This document shows, one piece after another, positions 36,057-45,608 of a DNA stretch of 64,000 bases. Position numbers and translations under genes: made by a program. The notes beneath the pieces were generated by a model, which was not told the origin of the DNA, did not search any database, and saw only the letters and a list, made by a program, of their open reading frames with translations. Source of the stretch: Palleronia abyssalis (GTDB lineage Bacteria; Pseudomonadota; Alphaproteobacteria; Rhodobacterales; Rhodobacteraceae); contig NZ_ONZF01000005.1 in the NCBI RefSeq assembly GCF_900302445.1, positions 176,660 through 240,659 of the forward strand. Reading direction: 5' to 3'. The first letter of the stretch is position 1. Each line of letters opens with the position of its first letter.

Positions 36057-37540
36057 AGGTTGGGCCGGAACTTGTGGAAGTAAGCATCCACGCTGCGCAG
36101 CGTGGCGCGCCGGATCAGGCGGGCGGCGGACTTCGTATCGCGTACTGGACGCCAGGTCGGCACCTTCACGACCTTGTTTGGTTCGGACTTTCTCGAGAAT
36201 GGGAAGCGGGCGCCGAGATTGAGCGGCCAGCCCATCACCTGGGTCGACAGTGCGAAATCAACCAGCCGGGCATAGTCCTCGTCGGAGAGTTGGCGGATCT
36301 GGTCGATCGGCAACCTGACACCCCTGACAGGAGGGTTTGTCCCCCGCGACAGTATAGTTCCGCATGTAGTTGGTCGTCCCCTTGTCGAAGCTGACCACCG
36401 CGATCTCGGCCTTGCGCCCGCTGCTTTCCTGAACGAACGCGGCCTGAAAGGCATGCTGCAATCCGCGATCGTCATCTATCATCAGCAGGAGCGGCACGTC
36501 GGCCCCCGAGAGCATCTCCTGAACCGGAAGCGCGTCGGCATACTGGAGGATGTCGTAGCGCACCAGGACGCCTTGGTGTGGCAACTGGTAGAGTTCGGTC
36601 TCCTGCACCTTCTGCCGCTCCTTGAGCGGCACCAGGTAGTCTTGGAACTCGGTATTTGTCCAAATGCGCGCGTGTTGGCGGAACGCGACAGAGATGTTCG
36701 CAGCGTGCGCCTGATCCTCGGCCTGATCCATCGTCATGGAGGGGTCGAACTGGAAAGCCGCCTCCATGATGAACCCGGAACGGTAATGCGCCGTGGACAG
36801 GTGCTGCGCGGCCACGGGCGTCCGCTTGCGCTTCGTCGGCCAGTTCAGCGAGAGCGTCTGGCTGTCATTCGCGAACCGCGAGCCGACGGCCGGAAATCGA
36901 CGCGCGCGAAGTCCTCACACTGGGCGGTGAAGCCTTGGACCTGCTGGTGGAAGAAGTCGATCTTGCCGTAGAGATCGCAGTAGGAGGTGTCGGTGATCTT
37001 GCAGATCTTCGCCAGCGATACCTCATTGCAGAGCAGCTGGAAGATCACCCGGTTCTTGTCGCCCCGCAGATGCCGGCTTGCCGGTCGAGAAGGTCTTCGA
37101 GCACACTCGGCACTGGAAACGTGGATCGCCATTGGCCGTCTTGCCGAACCGCCGGTAGAACTCCGGATTTGCCTCAGGCGCGATTCCATGGGCGAAGCAT
37201 CCGGGCGTCTCGCAGGAAGGCACGGTCGGGTCGTGATCTTGCAAATACTTGAGGCGTCGGTATTCTTTGGTGATCGTGCGGTTGTTCTTGATCCGCGAGG
37301 TCTTATTGCAGGTCGGGCACTGGAAAAACTCTTCGTGCTTCTTGTCTTAGCCTCGCCTCTCAGGACGCCCGGCGGTGCCTTTGGCTCACCGCTTGGCCCC
37401 TTTAACGGGTCCGGATGCACGCCGTAGCTTCCGCACGCAGGGTTGCGGCAAAAGTTTAGGTCGAGGCCGTCAAATGCCTCCGGAAAACGCGGCGCCAAGG
37501 GCGGAGATCCTGTCGAAGATATTTTCGAGTCGTCCAGCAC
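36057..37540 (-). pseudogene. Outer element transposase, N-terminal and central part, four frameshifts
   Basis: One protein can be followed through two alternating frames. Frame 1 has LDLNFCRNPACGSYG. After a shift near 37355 comes FFQCPTCNKTSRIKNN, then CETPGC and FQCRVCSKTF. A shift near 37070 leads to KNRVIFQLLCNEVSLAKICK. A shift near 36895 leads to AVGSRFANDSQTLSLNW and later LLLMIDDDRGL. A shift near 36325 leads to LPIDQIRQLSDEDYARL and FSRKSEPNKVVKV. The C-x4-C/C-x2-C pairs form two N-terminal zinc ribbons. The shifts look like single-base indels. It ends at the nested element and resumes at 34690. Confidence 0.8.
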
Positions 37541-37621
37541 CTGACACCTCCTTCATGAGACGGGTCAAGACGCTGTTTTTGAAAGTAATGTTGGCCGCAT
37601 TGCAGCCAACAGAACAGTCAT

Positions 37622-37645
37622 TTCAGCATTTGCCGTAAGGGGCTA
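37622..37645. repeat. Right terminal inverted repeat of the outer element
   Basis: Reverse complement begins TAGCCCCTTACGGC and matches 34429-34452 at 22 of 24 positions. Confidence 0.85.
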
Positions 37646-37657
37646 GTCCTTCGGGGC
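37646..37657. repeat. Flanking direct repeat, right copy
   Basis: GTCCTTCGGGGC, identical to 34417-34428, followed by GCCCTTTC, which is the 3' arm of the original degP terminator. Confidence 0.8.
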
Positions 37658-37679
37658 GCCCTTTCTTGCGTCTGTCGGC

Positions 37680-38171
37680 CTATTTCGCCAGCGCTTCATC
37701 CCGGTCGTAGACGATAAGTCCCAAACGCTTTCCGGCGGCGATGCTCAGGACGTCCGAGTTGATGCCCTCGTCGCGCTGAAACACCCGGATCGCCGAGCGT
37801 GTACGACGGTCCATCACACCGTCCGCGGGGCCATTCATCAGCTGCCGCACGATCAGCGCCCGCTGAACGCTGGCGATGAAGGCGGGGGTCCAAGAGTCCC
37901 GGCAGGGGGTGTCGAACCAGATTTCTTCGCGGTCCGCGACGATCCTCTGCACGGTTTCGGTCTGATAACCTCCGGCGTCCTGGCGGCTCTGCACCACCGT
38001 TTCTATGACGGCGGGGGTTTCGTCGCGGGCTTGACAGATTTCGGGCCTAGTCAGGTCGACCACCTGATCGCCCGTCGCCGACAGCGCGGGTTCGATGAAA
38101 CGCGACACATCCGGCGGGGCCGGAATGCAGGCGGACAGCGCAAGAAGCGCTGCAAATGCGAGGCGGAACAT
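37680..38171 (-). CDS. Lipoprotein with a peptidoglycan-binding-like domain
   Basis: 163 residues with a lipoprotein signal: hydrophobic N-terminus and lipobox LLALSAC, so Cys15 would be lipidated. The C-terminal half has VQRALIVRQLMNGPADGVMDRRTRSAIRVFQRDEGI, the PG_binding_1 repeat pattern (DGVxxxxTRxAIRxFQ). Two cysteines (near residues 46 and 89) could pair. It probably attaches to the cell wall from the membrane side. It is convergent with degP across the split terminator. Confidence 0.88.
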   Translation of the reverse strand: MFRLAFAALLALSACIPAPPDVSRFIEPALSATGDQVVDLTRPEICQARDETPAVIETVVQSRQDAGGYQTETVQRIVADREEIWFDTPCRDSWTPAFIASVQRALIVRQLMNGPADGVMDRRTRSAIRVFQRDEGINSDVLSIAAGKRLGLIVYDRDEALAK

Positions 38172-38248
38172 ACTGCTTTGGGGACCTTTTGCGGTGCCTT
38201 CTGACGATACCGTAAAGCCCCGATGGTCACGCGCCTACCCGCGCCGGA

Positions 38249-39045
<797 letters not shown>

Positions 39046-39046
<1 letters not shown>

Positions 39047-39728
39047 TGCTGCGCGTGGCCGTCTGCCTGATTTGGCTGGCGGGCACGGCCGCGGCAGATG
39101 TGGTCTCGGCCGGGTATACCGGGCCGACCACACGCTATGATCACGGGGTTCTGGGCGATGCCGTGGAATGGGGCGCCCTCGAGATGCGCACCAGCGATGG
39201 GCGTCTTGTGACAGTCACACTGCCCGAAACCCGCGTGTTCGAGGATACGGCCCCCCGTCTGTCCGATCTGGACGGCGATGGCGCCGCCGAGGTGATCGCA
39301 GTCGAAACGGACCTTCGACTTGGCGCGCGGCTGTCGATCTATGACGAAAGCGGTCTGGTCGCGGCGACCGAGTTCATCGGCCAGACGCATGCTGGCTGGC
39401 CCCTGCGGGGGCCGCCGATCTGGATGGGGACGGCCGGGTCGAACTGGCCTATGTGGACCGACCTCATCTGGTTCGGCGGTTGAGATTCTGGCGGCTGGAC
39501 GGGGATCGGCTGGTCGAGATTGCCGGTCTGGACGGCGTGACGAACCACAGGATCGGCGATCCGGAAATCTCGGGCGGGGTGCGCGCGTGCGGTGGGACCC
39601 CGGAATTGGTGCTGCTTTCCGCAGACTGGTCGCGAATCGTCGCAGTGACGTTGCCGGGACCGCGCATGCGCGATGCCGGGGCGAACGCACCGGGGGCTTT
39701 GGACCGGTTTCTGGCCTGCGAGAACTGA
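39046..39728 (+). pseudogene. FG-GAP/VCBS-repeat exported protein, frameshifted
   Basis: The start MLRVAVCLIWLAGTAAAD is a signal peptide, followed by an FG-GAP-like repeat LSDLDGDGAAEVIAVE. The first frame stops at 39483, but the family continues in another frame: GAADLDGDGRVELAYVDRPH and FWRLDGDRLVEIAG, to 39728. Restoring one CTGG unit in the GCTGGCTGGCCCC run near 39391 would give AGWLAPAGAADLDGDG, the usual family sequence. A 4-base deletion at a tetranucleotide repeat is the likely cause. As given, the product is truncated to about 145 residues. Confidence 0.8.
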
Positions 39729-39738
39729 TCGCCCGGCT

Positions 39739-41004
39739 CTAGTCGAGCGCGCGCCACCCGATGTCGCGGCGACAGAACCCGTCGGGCCAGTCGATCGCGT
39801 CGACCATGGCATAGACCCGTTCGCGCGCCTGCTTCAGGTCGTCGCCGCGGGCCGTCACGGACAGAACGCGTCCCCCCGCGGCCAACGGTTTCCCGTCCTC
39901 GATCCGTGTGCCGGAGTGGAACACGACCTGGCTTGAAGTCGCTGTCAGCGATTCGAGCCCGTCGATCCTGGTTCCCTTGGTGTACTCCCCCGGATACCCC
40001 ATGGCGGCCATCACGACGGTCATCGCATGATCGTCGGCCCAGTTAACCCGTGCGTCGCCCAGCCGACTTTCGGCGCAGGCCTGCATCAGGTCCAGCGCCT
40101 GCGCGCCCAGCCGGATCATCAGGCACTGACATTCCGGATCGCCGAAGCGGGCGTTGAATTCCACCAGGCGCGGCGCGCCATTCTGGATCATCAGGCCGAC
40201 GTAAAGGACGCCGGAATACGGCGTGCCCCGGCGCACCAGTTCGGCCATGCAGGGGCGCACGATCTCCTCCAGGGCCCGGCGCGTCGTTTCGGCATCCATG
40301 ATCGGCGCGGGGGAATAGGCGCCCATGCCGCCGGTGTTGGGGCCGGTATCGCCCTCGCCGACGCGCTTGTGATCCTGCGCGGTGCCGATGGGCAGGACGT
40401 CATTGCCGTCGACCAGCACGAAGAACGACGCTTCTTCGCCCTCCAGCACCTCCTCGATCACGACCGCCGCACCCGCTGCGCCGAACTGTCCGCCGAAGAT
40501 GTCATCGATGGCCGCACAAGCCTGTTCCGTCGTTTCGGCCACGATGACGCCTTTGCCGGCGGCCAGCCCGTCGGCCTTCACCACGATCGGGGCCCCGTGG
40601 GCCGTTACGTGATCTCGGGCGGCTTCAGCATCCTCGAACCTCGCATAAGCCGCGGTTGGTGCGCCTGCAGCATCGCACAAGGCCTTGGTGAAGCTCTTGG
40701 AGGTTTCGACCATCGCCGCATCGCGGTTGGGACCGAAGACCAGGATATTGGCATCGCGCAGGGCGTCGGCCACGCCCGCCGCCAAGGGCGCTTCGGGCCC
40801 GACGATGACGAAATCCACCGCATTCTCGCCCGCGAACTCGACCACCGCCGCGGGGTCTTCGATCCCCAGTGTCGAGATCTCGGCGATGCCCCCGATGCCG
40901 GCGTTTCCTGGCGCGACGATCAGGCGGTCGCATTTCGGGTTCTGCAGCACGGCCCAGGCCAAGGCGTGTTCACGCCCCCCGCCGCCGAGGATCAGGATAT
41001 TCAT
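39739..41004 (-). CDS. purD: Phosphoribosylamine-glycine ligase (GAR synthetase)
   Basis: PurD catalyses the second step of purine synthesis, joining 5-phosphoribosylamine with glycine. The 421-residue ATP-grasp protein begins MNILILGGGGREHALAWA. It also shows GPEAPLAAGVADAL, KADGLAAGKGV and FNARFGDPECQ, all family signatures. The open frame extends 75 codons upstream, but the conserved N-terminus fixes the start. It converges with the broken FG-GAP gene. Confidence 0.97.
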   Translation of the reverse strand: MNILILGGGGREHALAWAVLQNPKCDRLIVAPGNAGIGGIAEISTLGIEDPAAVVEFAGENAVDFVIVGPEAPLAAGVADALRDANILVFGPNRDAAMVETSKSFTKALCDAAGAPTAAYARFEDAEAARDHVTAHGAPIVVKADGLAAGKGVIVAETTEQACAAIDDIFGGQFGAAGAAVVIEEVLEGEEASFFVLVDGNDVLPIGTAQDHKRVGEGDTGPNTGGMGAYSPAPIMDAETTRRALEEIVRPCMAELVRRGTPYSGVLYVGLMIQNGAPRLVEFNARFGDPECQCLMIRLGAQALDLMQACAESRLGDARVNWADDHAMTVVMAAMGYPGEYTKGTRIDGLESLTATSSQVVFHSGTRIEDGKPLAAGGRVLSVTARGDDLKQARERVYAMVDAIDWPDGFCRRDIGWRALD

Positions 41005-41091
41005 GCGCGCCTCCGTCTTTCTCGGGTCGCTGATAGGCGCGAGGGAACCCGTTGTGAAGCGATCCGTGTTGGGTCCGGGAAAGAGGATGCC

Positions 41092-41292
41092 ATGAAATAC
41101 TACGTTAACACCGACGAACGCGAGGACGGCTCGCATGTGATGCATGCCGAGTACTGTCAGTATCTTCCCAACCCCGAGTCGCGGAAGGCCGTGGGCGATT
41201 ACGCCAACTGCGACACCGGCCTGAAACATGCCCGCAAGGTGTTCGACGGCGCGAAACCCTGCCGGACCTGCTGCAGCGACTGCTCGGGGTAA
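41092..41292 (+). CDS. Small cysteine-rich hypothetical protein
   Basis: 66 residues with five cysteines, four of them clustered at the C-terminus (PCRTCCSDCSG), and the motif YYVNTDEREDGSHVMHAEYC at the N-terminus. Soluble, no signal. AAGAGGA lies just upstream of the ATG. A metal-binding role is plausible from the cysteines but not shown. It sits between the divergent purD gene and xseA. Confidence 0.75.
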   Translation: MKYYVNTDEREDGSHVMHAEYCQYLPNPESRKAVGDYANCDTGLKHARKVFDGAKPCRTCCSDCSG

Positions 41293-41328
41293 TGGCCCTT
41301 TCGAAACCGGATCGCTAGACTGCCGGTC

Positions 41329-42873
41329 ATGGAACTATTCGACGAGTCAGGGTCGGGCGGGAATGCCCACGAATACACCGTATCGGAGATCTCCGGGGCG
41401 GTGAAACGGGTCATCGAGGGAGAGTTCGGTCGGGTCAAAGTCCGGGGCGAGGTCGGTCGCGTCTTCGTGGCGCGGTCCGGGCATCTGTATTTCGATATCA
41501 AGGATGATCGGTCGGTGCTGGCGTCGGTGGCCTGGAAAGGTCAGGTCGGGGGCCTCACGACACGCCCCGAAGAGGGGATGGAGGTCATCGCGACCGGCAA
41601 GCTGACGACCTTCGGCTCGCAATCGAAGTACCAGTTGAATGTGGACGACGTGCGGCCGGCCGGCGTGGGCGCCCTGATGGCCATGCTGGAAAAGCGCAAG
41701 AAGGCGCTGGAGGCCGAGGGTCTGTTCGCCGAGGGCCGTAAGCGTGCCTTGCCCTATCTGCCCGAGGTGATCGGGGTCGTGACCTCCCCCTCTGGCGCGG
41801 TGATCCGCGACATTCTGCATCGCCTGCGCGAGCGGTTTCCCCGCAAAGTGCTGGTCTGGCCGGTGGCGGTGCAGGGGCGCGATTGCGCCCCCCAGGTCGC
41901 CGCGGCTATTCGCGGATTCAACGCGCTGGAGCCTGGCGGCGTCCTACCGCGACCGGACCTTCTGATCGTTGCCCGGGGGGGCGGCTCTATCGAGGACCTG
42001 TGGGGCTTCAACGAGGAAATCGTCGCCCGCGCCGCCGCCGAAAGCGAGATCCCCCTGATCTCGGCCGTGGGGCACGAGACCGATACAACGCTGATCGACT
42101 ACGTCTCCGACAAGCGTGCGCCGACCCCGACGGCCGCTGCCGAGCTTGCGGTGCCCGTGCGGCTGGAGCTTCAGGCCTGGTTGGACGGGCAGGGCGCGCG
42201 CCTATCGCGAGCCTTGGGGCGAGGGGTCACGCAGCGGCGCCAGCGGTTGGCCGACATGTCCCGGGCCCTGCCGCGCCCTGAGGCTTTGATGGCCACGGCG
42301 CGACAGCGGTTCGACTGGATCGAGGTCCGCTTGCCTCAGGCCCTTCTGGCGGGTGTGACGGCAAGGCGCGGGCGGCTGGCGGAAGTAGGGGCCGCCGTGC
42401 GCCCATCAGGGCTGCGAGACCGGATTTCGAACTGTCGAAACGCCTCGGCCAATCTGAGCAGTCGGCTGGGTCCGGCTTTGTTTCGAGCCGTCCGCGACCG
42501 CCGTCGCGCGTTTTCGGCTCTTGAAGCGCGCTTGTCGCCGATGCCTCTGGCCCGGCGGGCCGAATGGGCGGCACGGGAGGTCAGCGTGTTCGGGGCGCGG
42601 CTGGATCGCGTGTTCCGCGATCGTGTCAAAGCGGATCGGGACAGGCTGGACGGGCTGTCGCGGTTGCATGAAAGCCTGGGATACGACGCCACGCTGGAAC
42701 GCGGGTTCGCCATCGTCCGCGAGGGGGACGAGGTCATCACGACCAAGGCGCGCGCCGCAGAGGCCGCGACGGTCGAGCTTCAGTTCAAGGACGGCAAGAT
42801 CACGTTGGGGGCAAGCCCGTCCCGCAAGCCCAAGTCCAAGCCCACCCCGCCCGAGCAGGGATCGCTGCTTTAG
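41329..42873 (+). CDS. xseA: Exodeoxyribonuclease VII large subunit
   Basis: XseA is the catalytic subunit of the exonuclease that degrades single-stranded DNA from both ends. The 514-residue product has an N-terminal OB domain (EYTVSEISGAVKRVIEGEFG, near residue 11), the catalytic domain with GVVTSPSGAVIRDILHRLRERFP near residue 147 and RGGGSIEDLWGFNEE near residue 215, and a long arginine-rich coiled-coil C-terminal half. The small subunit gene xseB is not adjacent. Confidence 0.96.
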   Translation: MELFDESGSGGNAHEYTVSEISGAVKRVIEGEFGRVKVRGEVGRVFVARSGHLYFDIKDDRSVLASVAWKGQVGGLTTRPEEGMEVIATGKLTTFGSQSKYQLNVDDVRPAGVGALMAMLEKRKKALEAEGLFAEGRKRALPYLPEVIGVVTSPSGAVIRDILHRLRERFPRKVLVWPVAVQGRDCAPQVAAAIRGFNALEPGGVLPRPDLLIVARGGGSIEDLWGFNEEIVARAAAESEIPLISAVGHETDTTLIDYVSDKRAPTPTAAAELAVPVRLELQAWLDGQGARLSRALGRGVTQRRQRLADMSRALPRPEALMATARQRFDWIEVRLPQALLAGVTARRGRLAEVGAAVRPSGLRDRISNCRNASANLSSRLGPALFRAVRDRRRAFSALEARLSPMPLARRAEWAAREVSVFGARLDRVFRDRVKADRDRLDGLSRLHESLGYDATLERGFAIVREGDEVITTKARAAEAATVELQFKDGKITLGASPSRKPKSKPTPPEQGSLL

Positions 42874-42879
42874 GTCAGG

Positions 42880-43290
42880 CTAGACGCCGATCCGCGGGCC
42901 GTAGCAGAGCAGGGGCTCGTCGGAGGTCTCGGTCTCGTACAGCGTCGTGCCGGGGGTTTCGGAGACGAACTCGGCCCGCAATCCGCCCCCCTCGCGAAAG
43001 AAGTGCCAGCACTGCGGCGCGCTCTCGTTCCCGGCTTCGTCCTCGTAGACGAAGCAGATTGCACCGTCCTGCGGATACCAGGTTCCCGTGCTGCATTCCC
43101 CGTCCAGGAAAGACCATCGCACCTCGCGATCCTCCCGGTATTCTTCGGCCCCGTAGGGCATCCCGTTGGCCGAGAAGGTCAGCGTCTTGCCGGTGGTCTC
43201 CCTCTCGAACTCTGATGCGGACATGGGGGACTGTGCCAGCGCAAGGCCGGGCAGCAGACCGAAACACAGGAAAAGAAGGCTACGCCACAT
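42880..43290 (-). CDS. Exported hypothetical protein downstream of alkB
   Basis: 136 residues with a signal peptide (MWRSLLFLCFGLLPGLALAQ) and a small globular domain with four cysteines that could form two disulfides. The segment ETTGKTLTFSANGMPYGAEEY and the phrase DGECSTGTWYPQDGAICFVYED recall exported proteins of unknown function in Rhodobacteraceae. Its start overlaps the alkB stop, so it is probably co-expressed. No function is assigned. Confidence 0.8.
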   Translation of the reverse strand: MWRSLLFLCFGLLPGLALAQSPMSASEFERETTGKTLTFSANGMPYGAEEYREDREVRWSFLDGECSTGTWYPQDGAICFVYEDEAGNESAPQCWHFFREGGGLRAEFVSETPGTTLYETETSDEPLLCYGPRIGV

Positions 43291-44356
43291 GTTCGTTCAA
43301 TGCCTTGGGATGGGTCGGGGGTTCAAGGGGAGTGCGCCACCGGTTCGCGCGCCGGTCCATCACCCGGCGCCACAGGGTCGGCAGCATGGCGATCGCGCCC
43401 ATGATCGGCAGCGAATAGGGAAGGCGCGGTGCCTCGGATTTCGGGGGTAGGGAGAGGTGATTGAACGGCCGCGCGGGATGGGCGTGGTGATCGGAATGGC
43501 GCGGCGCCTGCAGCATCATGGCGCCCGAATACCAGTGCGGGGCATTCCAGCTATGCGCGGGGCCGACGGGCTCGGGCTTTCCATCATCCCGGATCGATCG
43601 GGTCAGGCCGTAATGCTGAACATAGTCCGAGATCAGAAGCTGCATCTGCGACAGGGCGGACAGCACAATGTACCACAAAAGCCCGGCCGGACCGAACAGG
43701 ATCAGCGCGGCCGCCGGGAAAACCACCGCTCCCCCCGCATAGAACAGGTATGGGTCGTGCTTCCACCAAGCCGCGCCATAGCGTGATTCCAGCAAGCGTC
43801 GTTCGGCCGCCCGTCCGGCCCTGAACCCGCCAATCCAGGCGCGGGGAAAATAGGCGTATACGCTTTCGCCCAGCCGCGCCGTGGCGGGATCGTTCGGCGT
43901 GGCGACATGGCGATGATGCACCTTGGGATGGGCCGATGCGTGATGACCGTAGAGGACGGAAACGAACAGCAGCGTGCCGAACCGCCTGAGCCACGTCTGC
44001 GGCCGGTGGATCAGTTCATGGGCGTTGGAATTGCCGACCTGACCGATCCACAGCGTCGAAGTATACAGCAGTACGGCCTTCCCGGCGAAGGTCAGCCCAG
44101 GTCCGGCAAGACAGGCCACTGCAAGACAGATCAGCCCCAATTGCGCCACGCCGATCGCGACCGAAAGGGTCGGACCGGCCGGAAACTCGACCTCTTCCGG
44201 CGTCGCGGGCAAAGCGATGCGGACAAGAAGGTCCAGCCCGCCGACCACTACAGTCATGGAGAGGGCCGCGGCCACGACCCACCAGCCGCCCAGAAGCAGC
44301 CCCAGAACGAGGGGCAGCAGCGGTGCAAGGGTTGCTATGGCGAACAAGGCGGGCAA
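43280..44356 (-). CDS. alkB: Alkane 1-monooxygenase (AlkB family), TTG start
   Basis: This membrane di-iron hydroxylase oxidises the terminal carbon of alkanes. About 358 residues with six hydrophobic segments. The histidine boxes are HELIH (113-117), HHRHV (147-151) and HSDHHAHP (287-294), plus the characteristic NAPHWYSGAM. TTG is taken as start because GGAGG lies 5 bases upstream and the next codons give the expected hydrophobic N-terminus. Earlier codons run antisense into ftsY. No rubredoxin gene is adjacent. Confidence 0.92.
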   Translation of the reverse strand: MPALFAIATLAPLLPLVLGLLLGGWWVVAAALSMTVVVGGLDLLVRIALPATPEEVEFPAGPTLSVAIGVAQLGLICLAVACLAGPGLTFAGKAVLLYTSTLWIGQVGNSNAHELIHRPQTWLRRFGTLLFVSVLYGHHASAHPKVHHRHVATPNDPATARLGESVYAYFPRAWIGGFRAGRAAERRLLESRYGAAWWKHDPYLFYAGGAVVFPAAALILFGPAGLLWYIVLSALSQMQLLISDYVQHYGLTRSIRDDGKPEPVGPAHSWNAPHWYSGAMMLQAPRHSDHHAHPARPFNHLSLPPKSEAPRLPYSLPIMGAIAMLPTLWRRVMDRRANRWRTPLEPPTHPKALNEHVA

Positions 44357-44471
44357 TGGAACCTCCGATACGGGGACATTAGATGCATAGTCCGAAAATG
44401 GGGTAAAACTTCGGCCATCTTTCACACCCGCGTCATTCGTCCTAAGTGGGGCGGGAAGGAGACCGCGCCGC

Positions 44472-45608
44472 ATGTCGTTTTTCAACAAGCTGAAATCGAA
44501 GCTTTTCAAGTCGTCGTCGAAGCTCGAGGAGGGGCTGGACGCGATCGTCGAGGAGGGCGGCGCAGCCGAACCGCAACCCGATCCGGGGCCCGCCCCTGCG
44601 TCGGAGCCCGCGCCGGAGACGGTAAGGGAAGAGCCCGTTCGGGAGGAACCTGCACCTGATACCCCGCCTGTCGGGCCAAAGCCGGTCGAAATCCCCGAAA
44701 CTCAGGCTGAACCCGCCCCGTCTTCGGGCGGGATGCTGGGGCGCCTCTTCGGGCGTCAGGGTGCGGACGTGGTACGGCGTCCGCTGGATGACGACATGCT
44801 CGAAAGTCTCGAGGATTTGCTGATCACGGCAGATATGGGCGTCGACACGTCCGCCCGCGTCACGGCGAACCTGGCCGAAGGGCGCTATGGCAAGCGCGTT
44901 TCGACCGAGGAGATCAAGGCCGCGCTGGCGCAAGAGATCGCCCGCATCATGGAGCCCGTGGCCAAGCCCCTGCCGCTTTACCCCAAGAAGCCGCAAGTCG
45001 TTCTGGTTGTCGGGGTCAACGGATCGGGCAAGACGACAACCATCGGCAAGCTGTCCAGCCAGTTCAACGCCGCGGGCAAGAAGGTCGTCATCGCGGCAGG
45101 CGATACGTTCCGCGCCGCAGCTGTCGAACAGCTGCAGGTCTGGGGCGACCGGGCCGGCGTGCCCGTGATGACCGCCCCGCAGGGCAGCGATCCAGCCAGC
45201 CTTGCCTTCGAGGCGCACAAGAAGGCCGAGGCGGATGGCGCCGATCTTCTGATGATCGACACTGCGGGACGCTTGCAGAACCGCGCCGACCTGATGGAAG
45301 AGCTGGCGAAGATCGTTCGCGTGCTTCGCAAACGCGACGAGACCGCGCCGCATAATACGGTGCTGGTTCTGGATGCGACCACGGGGCAGAACGCCTTGAG
45401 CCAGGTCGAGACGTTCCAGAAGCTGGCCGATGTCTCAGGCTTGGTGATGACGAAGCTGGACGGAACCGCGCGGGGCGGCGTGCTGGTGGCGCTTGCCGAC
45501 AAGTTCGGCTTGCCGATCCATGCCATCGGCGTGGGTGAACAGATCGACGATCTGGCGCCCTTCGACCCCGAGGAATTCGCGGCCGCGCTGACTGGGCTGG
45601 CGCGATGA
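44472..45608 (+). CDS. ftsY: Signal recognition particle receptor FtsY
   Basis: This GTPase receptor docks SRP-ribosome complexes at the membrane. The 378-residue protein has an acidic, Pro/Glu-rich A domain (about 20-90). The NG domain contains GVNGSGKTTTIGKL (G1), AGDTFRAAAVEQL (G2), DTAGR (G3) and TKLDGTARGG (G4). The start MSFFNKLKSKLFKSSSKL provides a basic amphipathic membrane-binding helix. It diverges from alkB, so the intervening 115 bases hold both promoters. Confidence 0.97.
   Translation: MSFFNKLKSKLFKSSSKLEEGLDAIVEEGGAAEPQPDPGPAPASEPAPETVREEPVREEPAPDTPPVGPKPVEIPETQAEPAPSSGGMLGRLFGRQGADVVRRPLDDDMLESLEDLLITADMGVDTSARVTANLAEGRYGKRVSTEEIKAALAQEIARIMEPVAKPLPLYPKKPQVVLVVGVNGSGKTTTIGKLSSQFNAAGKKVVIAAGDTFRAAAVEQLQVWGDRAGVPVMTAPQGSDPASLAFEAHKKAEADGADLLMIDTAGRLQNRADLMEELAKIVRVLRKRDETAPHNTVLVLDATTGQNALSQVETFQKLADVSGLVMTKLDGTARGGVLVALADKFGLPIHAIGVGEQIDDLAPFDPEEFAAALTGLAR

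Larger units (their letters stand above)
34429..37645 (-). mobile_element. Unclassified IS-like element in the degP terminator, interrupted by an IS1111-type element
   Basis: The 3.2-kb segment is bounded by 24-base terminal inverted repeats differing at two positions (shared core AGCCCCTTACGGCAAATG) and by a 12-base direct repeat. Removing the nested IS1111-type element leaves about 1.85 kb, filled by one degraded transposase gene on the minus strand. Neither the inverted repeats nor the protein let me name an IS family. The element has no intact reading frame for its own transposase, so it is probably immobile unless helped in trans. Confidence 0.85.

Noticed and set aside
36453..36971. 172-codon open frame on the plus strand inside the outer element
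   Set aside because: It is complementary to the recognisable transposase fragments, so it is a shadow frame.
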